Assembly: GCF_005869225.1 (NCBI RefSeq)
Contig: NZ_SWFP01000005.1
Coordinates: 310,001-374,000, forward strand
Origin: Dyadobacter bucti
Lineage (GTDB): Bacteria > Bacteroidota > Bacteroidia > Cytophagales > Spirosomataceae
Length of the DNA stretch: 64,000 nucleotides
Direction: 5' to 3'
The notes beneath the pieces are model-generated. The model was given only the letters and a program-made list of their open reading frames with translations, was not told the DNA's origin and did no database searches. The stretch's first letter is position 1, and each line of letters starts with the position of its first letter. The translations under genes and the position numbers were made by a program. Below are positions 34,315-42,791 of this stretch, piece by piece.

Positions 34315-35892
34315 ATGCGTCTTTCACTTATTTTATTGATCTGTTCCTTTGCTTTGCGAGCCAATGCCCAATTGGAAAATCTTGGAAAAACAATCAATAC
34401 GGAGTACAACGAAATAAGCCCCATCATATCTCCCGACGGGAAAACCATCTATTTTTCCAGAGTAAGCCACCCGCAAAATACACATGGTGATAAAGGCAGT
34501 CAGGATATCTGGTTTTCAGAATTAAAAAATGAAAAATGGACGCAGGCGAGACGTATGCCACCGCCTATTAATAAGGAAGATTACAACAGTCTCTACAGTA
34601 TCACGCCCGATGGTAACACCTTGCTGATCAAAGGAGCGTATAAAAACGGTGTTTACGAGACCCGGGGCTTTTCTACCAGTAAAAAAACCGCAAGAGGCTG
34701 GGGTGCTCCGAATAAAATTGATATACCGGGATACACGAAAATCAGTAAAGGCCAATTCGACTGCGGGTATCTTTCTACGGATGGGAAAGTACTTGTGATG
34801 TCTTTCAGTGAAAAAAAGAACAGTAAAGTCGATGATTTGTATGTCATTTTTAAACAAAAGAATGGCACGTGGTCAAAACCCCTGAACCTCGGGCCGGAAA
34901 TCAATACACAGGAATTTACTGAAACCACACCATTTCTCGCCCCTGACGGCGTAACCCTTTACTTTTCAAGCGACCGTTCCGGCGGGCAGGGAAGCAATGA
35001 TATCTATTACAGTAAACGGATTGATAAAACCTGGAAAAGATGGAGTAAGCCGGTTAATCTGGGTGCGGCGATCAATTCAGACGGTTATGATGCGTATTAT
35101 ACTATTTCTGCCCTGGGTGACTATGCGTACATGGTTTCATTTAAGGATACTGAGGGAAAGGGAGACATCGTTCGTTTTAATCTTCAGCCCAAACCGGTAC
35201 CTGGAGACACTGCCGAGGCGCCCATTGCCAATATTCCCACCGCCGATCCTGTTGTGATGATCAGTGGAAAGGTAATTGATTCAAAAACGGGTAAGCCAGT
35301 AGAGGCAACAATTGTTTATGAAAATCTGGCAGACGGCGAAGAGGTAGGAACAGCCACCACCAATCCCGTTACAGGAGAGTATAAAATCGTTCTTCCCTAC
35401 GGACATAAATATAGCTGGCGGGCCGTTGCGCCTGATTTTATAGCCGAAGGTGAAAATATAGACCTGACTGATTCTACCACTAACGGAACAGGTAAAGCAT
35501 TCAAGGAGATTACCAATAAATCCCTGAAATTGATTCCCATCGAAGAAGGCCAGATTATACGTTTGAACAATATTTTCTTCGCGACGGGAAAATCTACGCT
35601 GAATAGCGAGTCGTTTCCGGAGTTGAACCGCATTGCTATTTCAATGACTGAGAACAAAACACTGGCTATCGAACTGGGCGGGCATACGGACAATACCGGT
35701 AGTGCGGAATTCAACGTAAAACTGTCTCAGGATCGCGCTGATTCCGTTCGTGAGTACCTGATCGGAAAAGGAATTGAGCCTGACCGTGTAGCGAGCAAAG
35801 GTTATGGAGAGACCAAGCCAGTTGCTAAAAATGATACACCGGAAGGCCAGCAGCAGAACCGCCGGGTAGAATTCAAGATTTTGAAGAAATAG
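34315..35892 (+). CDS. OmpA-family protein with PD40 propeller and carboxypeptidase-like domain (PorE-like)
   Basis: A 525-residue periplasmic/outer-membrane protein. A signal peptide (about 1-18, ending RANAQ) is followed by a beta-propeller of PD40/WD40-like repeats at about 25-285 (ISPIISPDGKTIYFSR, TTPFLAPDGVTLYFSSDRSGG), a carboxypeptidase regulatory-like domain (about 312-385, ISGKVIDSKTGKPVEATI) and an OmpA peptidoglycan-binding domain (about 415-524, GGHTDNTGSAEFN, LSQDRADSVREYL, GYGETKP, NRRVEF). This is the layout of PorE of the type IX secretion system, minus the N-terminal TPR region. It may anchor the envelope complex to peptidoglycan. A paralogue outside T9SS is possible. Confidence 0.88.
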   Translation: MRLSLILLICSFALRANAQLENLGKTINTEYNEISPIISPDGKTIYFSRVSHPQNTHGDKGSQDIWFSELKNEKWTQARRMPPPINKEDYNSLYSITPDGNTLLIKGAYKNGVYETRGFSTSKKTARGWGAPNKIDIPGYTKISKGQFDCGYLSTDGKVLVMSFSEKKNSKVDDLYVIFKQKNGTWSKPLNLGPEINTQEFTETTPFLAPDGVTLYFSSDRSGGQGSNDIYYSKRIDKTWKRWSKPVNLGAAINSDGYDAYYTISALGDYAYMVSFKDTEGKGDIVRFNLQPKPVPGDTAEAPIANIPTADPVVMISGKVIDSKTGKPVEATIVYENLADGEEVGTATTNPVTGEYKIVLPYGHKYSWRAVAPDFIAEGENIDLTDSTTNGTGKAFKEITNKSLKLIPIEEGQIIRLNNIFFATGKSTLNSESFPELNRIAISMTENKTLAIELGGHTDNTGSAEFNVKLSQDRADSVREYLIGKGIEPDRVASKGYGETKPVAKNDTPEGQQQNRRVEFKILKK

Positions 35893-35933
35893 CAAATTAG
35901 GCTTACCTTAGCTGCTCTCTCTTTCATTGCGCA

Positions 35934-37157
35934 ATGACTGCAAAACGATCTCCTGCCCTTGGTTTTATCTTTGTCACTTTGTTAATTGATGTGATCGGAC
36001 TTGGTATCATTATTCCGGTAATGCCAAAACTGATCAGTGAATTAACAGGTGACAGCATCAGTGCTGCTTCAAAAGACGGAGGCTGGCTGTTGTTTGCCTA
36101 TGCTTCCATGCAATTTATTTGTGCCCCCGTCATCGGCGGACTGAGTGATCAGTTTGGCCGGCGTCCTGTTCTGCTGGCTTCTCTGTTCGGCTTTGGGATC
36201 GATTACATTTTTCTAGCGCTCGCTCCAACGTTGGGTTGGCTTTATGTCGGGCGGATTATCGCCGGTATCCTGGGCGCCAGTTTCACGACGGGCGCTGCTT
36301 ACATTGCCGATATCAGTACACCGGAAAAACGGGCGCAAAATTTTGGACTACTGGGTGCTGCATTTGGCCTTGGCTTTATTATCGGGCCTGTGTTAGGAGG
36401 TTTATTGGGGCAATATGGCTCGAGAGTTCCCTTCATGGCAGCGGCGGCATTTTCCCTGTTGAATACATTGTATGGTTACTTTATTTTACCAGAATCTTTA
36501 AAGCCCGAAAACCGAAGAAAATTTGAGTGGTCGCGTGCTAACCCAATCGGCGCGCTTCAGAATGTGAAACGTTATCCGGTAATTTATGGGTTGATATTTT
36601 CCCTGGGCCTTATTTATATTGCGCTGCATGCAGTACAGAGCAACTGGTCATTTTATGTAATAGAAAAGTTTGGCTGGAATGAAGCGCAAATTGGCTATTC
36701 GCTGGGGGCGGTGGGAGTTTTGAGTGCTATTGTCCAGGGCTATCTGATCCGTCTGATCATTCCCAAATTGGGTCAGAAACGGGGAGTTTACATCGGGTTG
36801 CTTTTGTATGCGGTCGGGTTTGTACTTTATGCTTTCGCTACTGAAGGATGGATGATTTACGTGTTTATGATACCGTATATTTTGGGAAGTATCGCAGGCC
36901 CGTCGTTGCAAGGGATCATCTCAACCCAGGTTGCACCTAATGAGCAGGGGGAAATTCAGGGGGCACTTACCAGTCTTCAAAGCCTCACTTCAATTATTGG
37001 TCCGCCGCTGATGACCAATTTGTTCGCAGTATTTACCGAGCCATCGGCGAAGATCTATTTGCCTGGTGCGCCAATGTTAATGGCCGCTGTCTTGACATTA
37101 GTCAGTACCATTCTGGCAAGAAGGAGCCTGAAAAGAGATTTTTCGAAAGGTCAATAA
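35934..37157 (+). CDS. MFS transporter, TCR/Tet (TetA-like) family
   Basis: A 407-residue twelve-helix inner-membrane antiporter. The opening (ALGFIFVTLLIDVIGLGIIIPVMP) and the loop 2-3 motif GGLSDQFGRRPVLL are the drug:H+ antiporter signatures of TetA-like proteins. GLGFIIGPVLGGLLG is motif C in helix 5, typical of exporters. Such chromosomal homologues are common in Bacteroidota, and resistance activity cannot be assumed. The gene follows the PorE-like gene by 41 bases. Its last 7 bases overlap the convergent oxidase subunit gene. Confidence 0.88.
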   Translation: MTAKRSPALGFIFVTLLIDVIGLGIIIPVMPKLISELTGDSISAASKDGGWLLFAYASMQFICAPVIGGLSDQFGRRPVLLASLFGFGIDYIFLALAPTLGWLYVGRIIAGILGASFTTGAAYIADISTPEKRAQNFGLLGAAFGLGFIIGPVLGGLLGQYGSRVPFMAAAAFSLLNTLYGYFILPESLKPENRRKFEWSRANPIGALQNVKRYPVIYGLIFSLGLIYIALHAVQSNWSFYVIEKFGWNEAQIGYSLGAVGVLSAIVQGYLIRLIIPKLGQKRGVYIGLLLYAVGFVLYAFATEGWMIYVFMIPYILGSIAGPSLQGIISTQVAPNEQGEIQGALTSLQSLTSIIGPPLMTNLFAVFTEPSAKIYLPGAPMLMAAVLTLVSTILARRSLKRDFSKGQ

Positions 37158-37762
37158 AAAACAATAAGGAAGAGAAAGACGGCCAGCCACAGTACGCCGG
37201 TGAAGTGCCAGTATCTGGTGAAAAGTTTGATACGCAGCCGGTTCGGCGGGTTGACACTGTAAATAAATGAATCTATATAAGTTCTGTTTCTGACAGCTTT
37301 GCGGAAAAGATAAACCAAATAGACAACACCCGCAAAGATATGGACAAGATGAAGCCCTGTGAGGAGATATATAAATCCGGCAGAAGCACTGGAAGAATTA
37401 AAAATTCCACTATTGACCATTTCTATCCAACCGCTGGCCTGAAGTAAAATAAAAATTCCCCCTAAAACCAGTGTGGCACTTAAAAAAACACGATAGTGGA
37501 GAAAGCGCTCGTTGACGAACGCCAGATTAGCCTCGTGCAATGTGATGCTGCTGAACAGAATAACCAGTGTGCTTAGCCAAAACATGTCGGGAATAGCAAC
37601 GAGATGACCTGTTTCCTTTTGCATCCGGACAAGAAATATAATGAAGATCGAAGCGAAAAGAAGGGAGCTTCCCGCAACACCAAGCCATAACATAAAACCC
37701 AGAGGTTCACGCCTTTTGGTAAACAGGTTTTCCTTTAATTTCGTTATGGGCTTCGCACTCAT
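37151..37762 (-). CDS. heme-copper (cytochrome c) oxidase subunit III family protein
   Basis: A 203-residue membrane protein with five predicted helices. It has family features such as LGFMLWLGVAGSSLLFAS, ITLHEANLAF near 75-84, FIYLLTGLHLVHIFAGVVYL with the conserved TGLHxxHI motif, and a C-terminal FTRYWHFTGVLWLAVF. Subunit III stabilises the proton-pumping oxidase core. The catalytic subunits I and II are not adjacent, so it is a detached gene. A companion to alternative oxidases is possible. It starts at the ATG at 37762. Confidence 0.9.
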   Translation of the reverse strand: MSAKPITKLKENLFTKRREPLGFMLWLGVAGSSLLFASIFIIFLVRMQKETGHLVAIPDMFWLSTLVILFSSITLHEANLAFVNERFLHYRVFLSATLVLGGIFILLQASGWIEMVNSGIFNSSSASAGFIYLLTGLHLVHIFAGVVYLVYLFRKAVRNRTYIDSFIYSVNPPNRLRIKLFTRYWHFTGVLWLAVFLFLIVFY

Positions 37763-37875
37763 TTTCCTTTTTCCGTGTTCTGATTATCAGCTTATTAAAG
37801 CAATAAGCTTTTAAAGCAACAAGTGAATATAACGACAATTCTGCACCTTCTGACATTTGTTTAGGATAAATATAT

Positions 37876-38685
37876 TTACCCTAACAACCCTTGCCACACT
37901 TTATAATTTTTAAAGTAAGTATTTAGATTTTTCTGCTTATCAAAGATGCCATAAACCGTCGATCCCGATCCACTCATTGACGCATATTCAGCTCCGTCAG
38001 CATATAATCGCTGCTTGATTTCCTTTAAAAGAGGATATTTCGGGAAGAGTGTTGCTTCAAAGTCATTTTTTATCCGCGTAGCCCAGTCAGCGACAGGTCC
38101 CTTTAAGTCGTCGCGTAAATTGGTCTTTGCAGCTGCCGGTTTAATGCCTGCATAGGCTTCGATGGTAGAAATATGTATTCCTGGATTTACCAGTACAATC
38201 CATTTCCCGGCGAGTTTTAAATCAATATCCTCAAAACGATCCCCTTTTTGAAAACAATACGCAGGTTTATTCAGGATGAAAAAAGCACAATCGCTACCCA
38301 ATCTACGTGCGTAATCCAGTTGTTTTTCAAAAGAAATATTAAGTTTGAAAAAGTCATTCAAGGCTCTAATAGCAAATGCAGCATCGGAAGATCCGCCTCC
38401 AAGTCCAGCACCTATTGGAATTGCTTTTAATAAATGCATTTTTACGGGATGTAATTCATAGTCGCCAGCCAAGGTTTCGTATGCCTTTTTACAGAGATTG
38501 TCCGCATTATCACCCGGAATGGAAATTCCGTTGGTTTCAAACGAAAAAGCCTCTGATTTTGTAATTTCCAGTGCATCGGACCATCCTATGGGATAGAAGC
38601 AGGATTCTATATTATGAAAACCATCGGGGCGTTTTTCAACTATATTAAGGCCAATGTTGATCTTTGCGTTGGGAAATACAAGCAT
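37876..38685 (-). CDS. ispE: 4-diphosphocytidyl-2-C-methyl-D-erythritol kinase
   Basis: This GHMP kinase acts in the MEP isoprenoid pathway and phosphorylates CDP-ME. The opening MLVFPNAKINIGLNIVEKRPDGFHN is the family start, and IPIGAGLGGGSSDAAFAIRAL holds the ATP-binding glycine-rich loop (about 88-108). SMSGSGSTVYGIF near the C-terminus is the third GHMP motif. The open frame extends upstream to a TTG at 38718, but the ATG at 38685 gives 269 residues and the correct N-terminus. It is transcribed in the same direction as the M28 peptidase upstream but separated by 75 bases. Confidence 0.95.
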   Translation of the reverse strand: MLVFPNAKINIGLNIVEKRPDGFHNIESCFYPIGWSDALEITKSEAFSFETNGISIPGDNADNLCKKAYETLAGDYELHPVKMHLLKAIPIGAGLGGGSSDAAFAIRALNDFFKLNISFEKQLDYARRLGSDCAFFILNKPAYCFQKGDRFEDIDLKLAGKWIVLVNPGIHISTIEAYAGIKPAAAKTNLRDDLKGPVADWATRIKNDFEATLFPKYPLLKEIKQRLYADGAEYASMSGSGSTVYGIFDKQKNLNTYFKNYKVWQGLLG

Positions 38686-38760
38686 TTGCGAGCGAAATTT
38701 TGAGACAAATATCCGCAATAATTACCGAATGCATTCAGCTCAAATTTGAAATTCTGTCTT

Positions 38761-40221
38761 CTACTCCCAGCGCCACTCCTGACCGATGACTAACTCGTCT
38801 TTCAATCCCTGTGAAATCAAAAAATCCCTTGTTTTCGTATCCGAAAGCTTTTTCGCCGCTAGGTTTTCTGTATTAGCCAGTGCATATAAATACATGGCGG
38901 CAATTCGTACCGTATTTTCAAGTTGTTCTTTGTTTACAAGGCTAAAATCATCACAGTCGGCATGATAGCATTGTAATACTGCTGGATCAAGATGACCCGA
39001 CAGACCTGCTATGGGGACACCTTCGAGCATAAATGGCTGGTGATCACTATGAAGACCAGCGCGGTTCGCCGCCTCGTTTTTATAGTTCTGATCCACATTA
39101 TGAATCGCGCTTCCGACCGAACTGAAGAAATTATTCATCTCGTTCCATCCGAAAGCATTGATACCGGACGGATCATTGGTCATATCCAGATTCATCATGT
39201 AGCTGACCTTGTCAATGGCTCCGGTCCTTTTTAATTCGCTTACAAAAAATTTAGAGCCCAGCAATCCTTGTTCTTCGCCCATGAAGAGGACAAACTGGAT
39301 GGTTCGCTCCGGTTTTACTTTCAATGCTTTGAAAGCACGCGCGATGTCCATTACCGCAAATGACCCGATACCGTTGTCAATAGCACCTGTAGACAGATCC
39401 CACGAATCAAGGTGACCACCGATGATTACTTTTTCATCAGATTTACCTTTTAAAGTGGCAACCACGTTTCTTGCTTTGATCGACTTTGATATGTTGTGCA
39501 TCTCAATATGTGCCTCAAGTGGTCCTTCTTCGATCAGCCACTTCCGCAATTCGATCCCGCTATCATTAGATATGCATACCGCAGGTATAGAGATAATCGC
39601 TCCGGTAACTGACGCAGTTCCTGTAAGCAGTATTTTTCCGGGGGCACCGTTAACCATAATAATGCCACTGGCTCCATATTTGATGGCCAGGGCAGTTTTT
39701 TCAGACCGGTGCAGGTTTTTTTTACCCGTCACACCACTCAATCCGATATTGGCCAAAGCAATCTTGCCTTTAATCTTTTCTTTTACCGCTTCGAAATCTT
39801 CTTCCAATCCATTGCCTACGTCGACAATTTGTCCTTGAAGATTAGCATCTACGGGAGAATGTGCGAGAGAAACTACGGGTATATCGCGGAAATTATCGCT
39901 GCTACTCGGCGCTATGGCCAGCGTAACTGTGTCACGCATCCAGGCCTCTACCTCAAAAGGTTGGTAGGAAACATCAGAAAATCCATAACTTTTCAGGAGG
40001 TTAAAAGCATATTCTTCTGCTTTTTCTCCATTTGCGCTTCCTGTAAGACGATGTCCTATGGATTTCGTAGCGTCACCAAGTGTCTGGTAAACCTTACTAT
40101 TTTTCCTCACTTCACTGTCTAAGCGGGAAAAAGACTTCTCCCATTTTTTGTCACTTGGACTGAACCCAGCGAATAACAAAACAAATCCACCGAACAAAAT
40201 CACTTGTACATTTTTTTTCAT
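38761..40221 (-). CDS. secreted M28-family zinc aminopeptidase with PA domain
   Basis: A 486-residue exported metallopeptidase. A signal peptide (about 1-20, VILFGGFVLLFAGF) is followed by a protease-associated domain at about 115-245, then the M28 catalytic domain. The metal ligands and catalytic residues are visible: His270 in GGHLDSWD, Asp282 in GAIDNGIGS, Glu316/317 in FMGEEQG, Asp346 in MNLDMTND and His420 in CYHADCDDF. It resembles carboxypeptidase Q/aminopeptidase-type enzymes that trim peptides in the periplasm or outside. Its 5' region (40222-40539) is shared with xylB. Confidence 0.93.
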   Translation of the reverse strand: MKKNVQVILFGGFVLLFAGFSPSDKKWEKSFSRLDSEVRKNSKVYQTLGDATKSIGHRLTGSANGEKAEEYAFNLLKSYGFSDVSYQPFEVEAWMRDTVTLAIAPSSSDNFRDIPVVSLAHSPVDANLQGQIVDVGNGLEEDFEAVKEKIKGKIALANIGLSGVTGKKNLHRSEKTALAIKYGASGIIMVNGAPGKILLTGTASVTGAIISIPAVCISNDSGIELRKWLIEEGPLEAHIEMHNISKSIKARNVVATLKGKSDEKVIIGGHLDSWDLSTGAIDNGIGSFAVMDIARAFKALKVKPERTIQFVLFMGEEQGLLGSKFFVSELKRTGAIDKVSYMMNLDMTNDPSGINAFGWNEMNNFFSSVGSAIHNVDQNYKNEAANRAGLHSDHQPFMLEGVPIAGLSGHLDPAVLQCYHADCDDFSLVNKEQLENTVRIAAMYLYALANTENLAAKKLSDTKTRDFLISQGLKDELVIGQEWRWE

Positions 40222-40420
40222 AATAACCTGCAGAGGAAGCTCTTTTTCCTAGAATTGATGAACTGGATATTAACATCTAATATCCGGGGTTCTTTTATTG
40301 TAACAAATATTAGCGTACAAATAGATTCATATAACCCGAATATCTTTATCAAAATAGTGAATTTTTTTCTGCTTAACCCACGTTTTTTACTTTTTGGCCT
40401 AGCTTAGACTTTTCTTGGAG

Positions 40421-40449
40421 ATTATAAGTGTAAATAATACACTTATAAT
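40421..40449. promoter_or_regulatory. perfect 12-bp inverted repeat, candidate operator upstream of xylB
   Basis: Arms 40421-40432 and 40438-40449 match exactly around a 5-base centre, with the core GTGTA-N5-TACAC. It ends 45 bases before the xylB -7 box. The form suggests a dimeric repressor site. An alternative is a weak terminator. Confidence 0.5.
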
Positions 40450-40494
40450 TTATATTTTTAAAATTATTTGAACATTTTTGTATTTTCCGACGCT

Positions 40495-40502
40495 TATCTT
40501 TG
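40495..40502 (+). promoter_or_regulatory. -7 promoter element (TATCTTTG) of xylB
   Basis: An exact TAnnTTTG match 37 bases ahead of the ATG. Possible TTTG -33 boxes are at 40467 and 40477, with imperfect spacing. Confidence 0.6.
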
Positions 40503-40539
40503 ACTAATTGCAGCTTTAAACAATAACAAATTTAACATT

Positions 40540-42024
40540 ATGTATTTCCTCGGATTCGATTTGGGCAGTTCATCAGTCAAAGCCTGTTTAATTCATGCGG
40601 ATACCGGCTCGGTTGCAGCCTCTGCATTTTACCCCGAACGGGAAATGACGATTGCTGCGCCAAAACCTGGGTTTGCAGAGCAACAGCCAGCTCTTTGGTG
40701 GGAAAATGCCTGTTTGGCGTCGAGAGCTGTAATGAGCAAAGCAGGTATATCTGCAGAAGATGTTGGCGCAATTGGAATTTCATATCAAATGCATGGCCTG
40801 GTTGTTGTTGATAAGGATTTGAATGTATTGCGACCATCCATCATCTGGTGCGATAGCCGGGCCGTCGAGGTTGGAAATAAGGCAATGGAGGCACTGGGCG
40901 AAGAATATGTTTTGCCGCATTTGCTGAATTCGCCTGGAAATTTTACTGCATCCAAATTAGGATGGGTAAAAGAGAATGAACCTGATGTTTACGCAAAAGT
41001 GGACAAATTTATGCTTCCGGGCGATTACCTGGCGGCGCGCATGACAGGGGAAGTTGTGACTACTCCTTCCGGTCTTTCCGAAGGCATTTTCTGGGATTTT
41101 GTCAATGAACGTCCGGCAGATTTTTTGTTCAGCCATTTTGGTTTTGACCCAGGCATAATGGCAACAGTGCTTCCGACATTTGCGGAACAGGGCAAAGTGT
41201 CTGCTTCTGCGGCCGTTGAGTTGGGTCTCCGGGCAGGGATACCGGTCACTTATCGAGCAGGTGATCAACCTAATAATGCTTTCTCATTGAATGTTCTGGA
41301 ACCTGGCGAAGTTGCTGCAACTGCCGGTACTTCTGGTGTTGTATATGGTGTCAGTGACCAGATTAAATTTGATCCCAAGTCCCGGGTTAACACTTTTTTA
41401 CATGTTAATCCTCTTTCTGCGGCTGCACGTTACGGTGTTTTGCTGTGTGTGAATGGTACGGGTAGTCTGAATGGTTGGTTACGAAATTCGTTGTTCCAGG
41501 GAAAAGTATCTTACCCGGAAATGAACGATTTTGCTGCGCAGGCCCCGGTAGGCTCCGACGGACTTATTTGTCTTCCTTTTGGCAACGGAGCTGAACGTAT
41601 GTTGGAAAACCAGGATCCGGGAAACACTTTCAAGGGTCTTCAGTTCAGCAGGCATGGTTTAAGTCACTGGACAAGGGCCGCGCAGGAGGGGATCGTTTTT
41701 GCATTATACTACGGAATGGAAATCATGGAAACGGTTGGTGTTTCGTTAAAAAATATCCGGGCAGGCGAGGCAAATATGTTTCTGAGCCCTGTTTTTCGTG
41801 AAACATTTGCCAATGTGTCTGGTGCAACCGTTGAGCTTTACAATACAGATGGTGCGCAAGGTGCAGCACGCGCAGCAGGCTTTGGCTTAGGTTACTACAA
41901 AAACCGTGACGAGGCATTTGTAGGGCTTTCTGCATTAAGGACTGTTGAGCCGGATAATTCTCTCAAAGAAGCAACCAGGGAGGCTTACCAGAACTGGAAA
42001 CAGGCCCTGGAAAAGACCTTATGA
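40540..42024 (+). CDS. xylB: xylulokinase (FGGY family)
   Basis: This enzyme phosphorylates D-xylulose to D-xylulose-5-phosphate, feeding xylose into the pentose phosphate pathway. It has 494 residues, the usual length. The N-terminal phosphate-binding loop is in FLGFDLGSSSVKACL (3-17), the substrate region is QMHGLVVVDKD and IIWCDSRA, the catalytic Asp is in YRAGDQPNNAF, and the C-terminal ATP site includes GEANMFLSP and DGAQGAARAAGFG. The gene stands alone: xylose isomerase is not next to it. It has its own promoter and a nearby candidate operator. Other FGGY sugars cannot be ruled out, but the motifs favour xylulose. Confidence 0.93.
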   Translation: MYFLGFDLGSSSVKACLIHADTGSVAASAFYPEREMTIAAPKPGFAEQQPALWWENACLASRAVMSKAGISAEDVGAIGISYQMHGLVVVDKDLNVLRPSIIWCDSRAVEVGNKAMEALGEEYVLPHLLNSPGNFTASKLGWVKENEPDVYAKVDKFMLPGDYLAARMTGEVVTTPSGLSEGIFWDFVNERPADFLFSHFGFDPGIMATVLPTFAEQGKVSASAAVELGLRAGIPVTYRAGDQPNNAFSLNVLEPGEVAATAGTSGVVYGVSDQIKFDPKSRVNTFLHVNPLSAAARYGVLLCVNGTGSLNGWLRNSLFQGKVSYPEMNDFAAQAPVGSDGLICLPFGNGAERMLENQDPGNTFKGLQFSRHGLSHWTRAAQEGIVFALYYGMEIMETVGVSLKNIRAGEANMFLSPVFRETFANVSGATVELYNTDGAQGAARAAGFGLGYYKNRDEAFVGLSALRTVEPDNSLKEATREAYQNWKQALEKTL

Positions 42025-42045
42025 TTTAAGTCTTTTGGTTTTCAG

Positions 42046-42384
42046 TTATTGATCCTGAAAAGTCTTCCTGGTCTGATAATGTTTGTCCTCAATCAATTTA
42101 AGATTGTTCAGACCAGGAACGACAATAACACAATCGAGGGGAATAACCTCCCGTCTAACCCAGTTCACTACCCGCGCTGCACTTTTGCTATATTTTTTTG
42201 AATAATCCGCAATTGTTATCCACTCAGAAAGCGGATATTCCTTCCCGACAATAATCAATTTGTTGTCTGAGAGCTCTTTTATCTTCTTCTGCAGACGGTC
42301 CATATCTGACGAAATTTCAGAGAACAGTTTTTGCCAAATTTCTTTCACTTCCTGCCTAGTATTGTCATCAAGGTTTCCAACCAA
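42046..42384 (-). CDS. hypothetical protein with HTH-like C-terminus, probably a frameshifted fragment
   Basis: The intact frame from a TTG at 42384 gives 112 residues. The N-terminal half is helical (QEVKEIWQKLFSEISSDMDRL). The C-terminal half has a winged/HTH-like pattern (WITIADYSKKYSKSAARVVN, then a VIPLDCVIVVPGLNNLKLIE strand segment) like small DNA-binding proteins of mobile elements. Just upstream, the next frame carries a plausible N-terminal extension (42345-42482, SENLEVAKDYYHKLAGATDP) that joins this frame at a run of five A (42383-42387, T on the coding strand). One base gained or lost there would restore about 145 residues. It could be a decayed gene, a programmed shift or a sequence error. 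Confidence 0.5.
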   Translation of the reverse strand: MVGNLDDNTRQEVKEIWQKLFSEISSDMDRLQKKIKELSDNKLIIVGKEYPLSEWITIADYSKKYSKSAARVVNWVRREVIPLDCVIVVPGLNNLKLIEDKHYQTRKTFQDQ

Positions 42385-42482
42385 AAAGAGAAATCTGCCC
42401 GGATGATTTCCTTTTCTGGATCGGTAGCACCTGCCAGTTTATGGTAATAGTCTTTTGCAACTTCCAGATTTTCACTAATCAC
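42345..42482 (-). pseudogene. out-of-frame N-terminal part of the 42046-42384 protein
   Basis: A frame open from about 42526, with a first usable start at GTG 42482, encodes 45 residues ending at 42345. Its sequence continues sensibly into the neighbouring frame at the A5 run 42383-42387. It has no ATG of its own, and the only signal for it is this continuity. Confidence 0.4.
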
Positions 42483-42517
42483 AGCGTTCGTATCGAATAA
42501 TCTAGTTTTTCGAAAAC

Positions 42518-42688
42518 CTATATCTTTTTAACGATGATTAGACTTTCTTTCAGCCCCTTAAGCTTTTCCAAAAGCTCTGTATACTGAGCAATTTTCATTT
42601 CTTTTGGTGTGTCAATTAAAATGTCTTCTGGCCGATGTATCTCCCGCTCGATTTCCTGAATCAGGATTCGCTTCCGATTTAATTTCAT
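42518..42688 (-). CDS. small helical protein of unknown function (56 residues)
   Basis: ATG at 42688 to TAG at 42518, encoding a basic, helical 56-residue peptide (MKLNRKRILIQEIEREIHRP at the start, LLEKLKGLKESLIIVKKI at the end). It lies directly upstream of the frameshifted ORF on the same strand and just downstream of the 19-bp inverted repeat. The size and arrangement would suit an antitoxin or a small partner protein, but nothing in the sequence proves it. I do not recognise the family. Confidence 0.45.
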   Translation of the reverse strand: MKLNRKRILIQEIEREIHRPEDILIDTPKEMKIAQYTELLEKLKGLKESLIIVKKI

Positions 42689-42726
42689 AAGCTGACCCTA
42701 GGATAATTCTAGCATTAGTTTTTGAA

Positions 42727-42769
42727 TTAAACAAACATGTGTTTACTAACTAAACACATGTTTGTTTAA
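42727..42769. repeat. perfect 19-bp inverted repeat downstream of ssb
   Basis: Arms 42727-42745 and 42751-42769 are exact reverse complements around CTAAC. It contains ACATGT cores. On the minus strand it lies between the ssb stop and the small ORF, so it may end ssb transcription or act as an operator for the small ORF. No long T-run follows. Confidence 0.75.
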
Positions 42770-42791
42770 AAATAAATACCTGTTGAAAGCG

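Larger units (their letters stand above)
40222..40539. other. 318-base divergent intergenic region between the M28 peptidase and xylB
   Basis: Very AT-rich. It holds an 8-bp hairpin at 40265-40285 in the peptidase leader, a perfect 12-bp inverted repeat at 40421-40449, and a -7 box at 40495-40502 for xylB. No gene is evident. Confidence 0.5.

Noticed and set aside
37789..37809. 8-bp inverted repeat upstream of the oxidase subunit III gene
   Set aside because: Short, AT-rich and with no promoter or terminator context. Likely chance.
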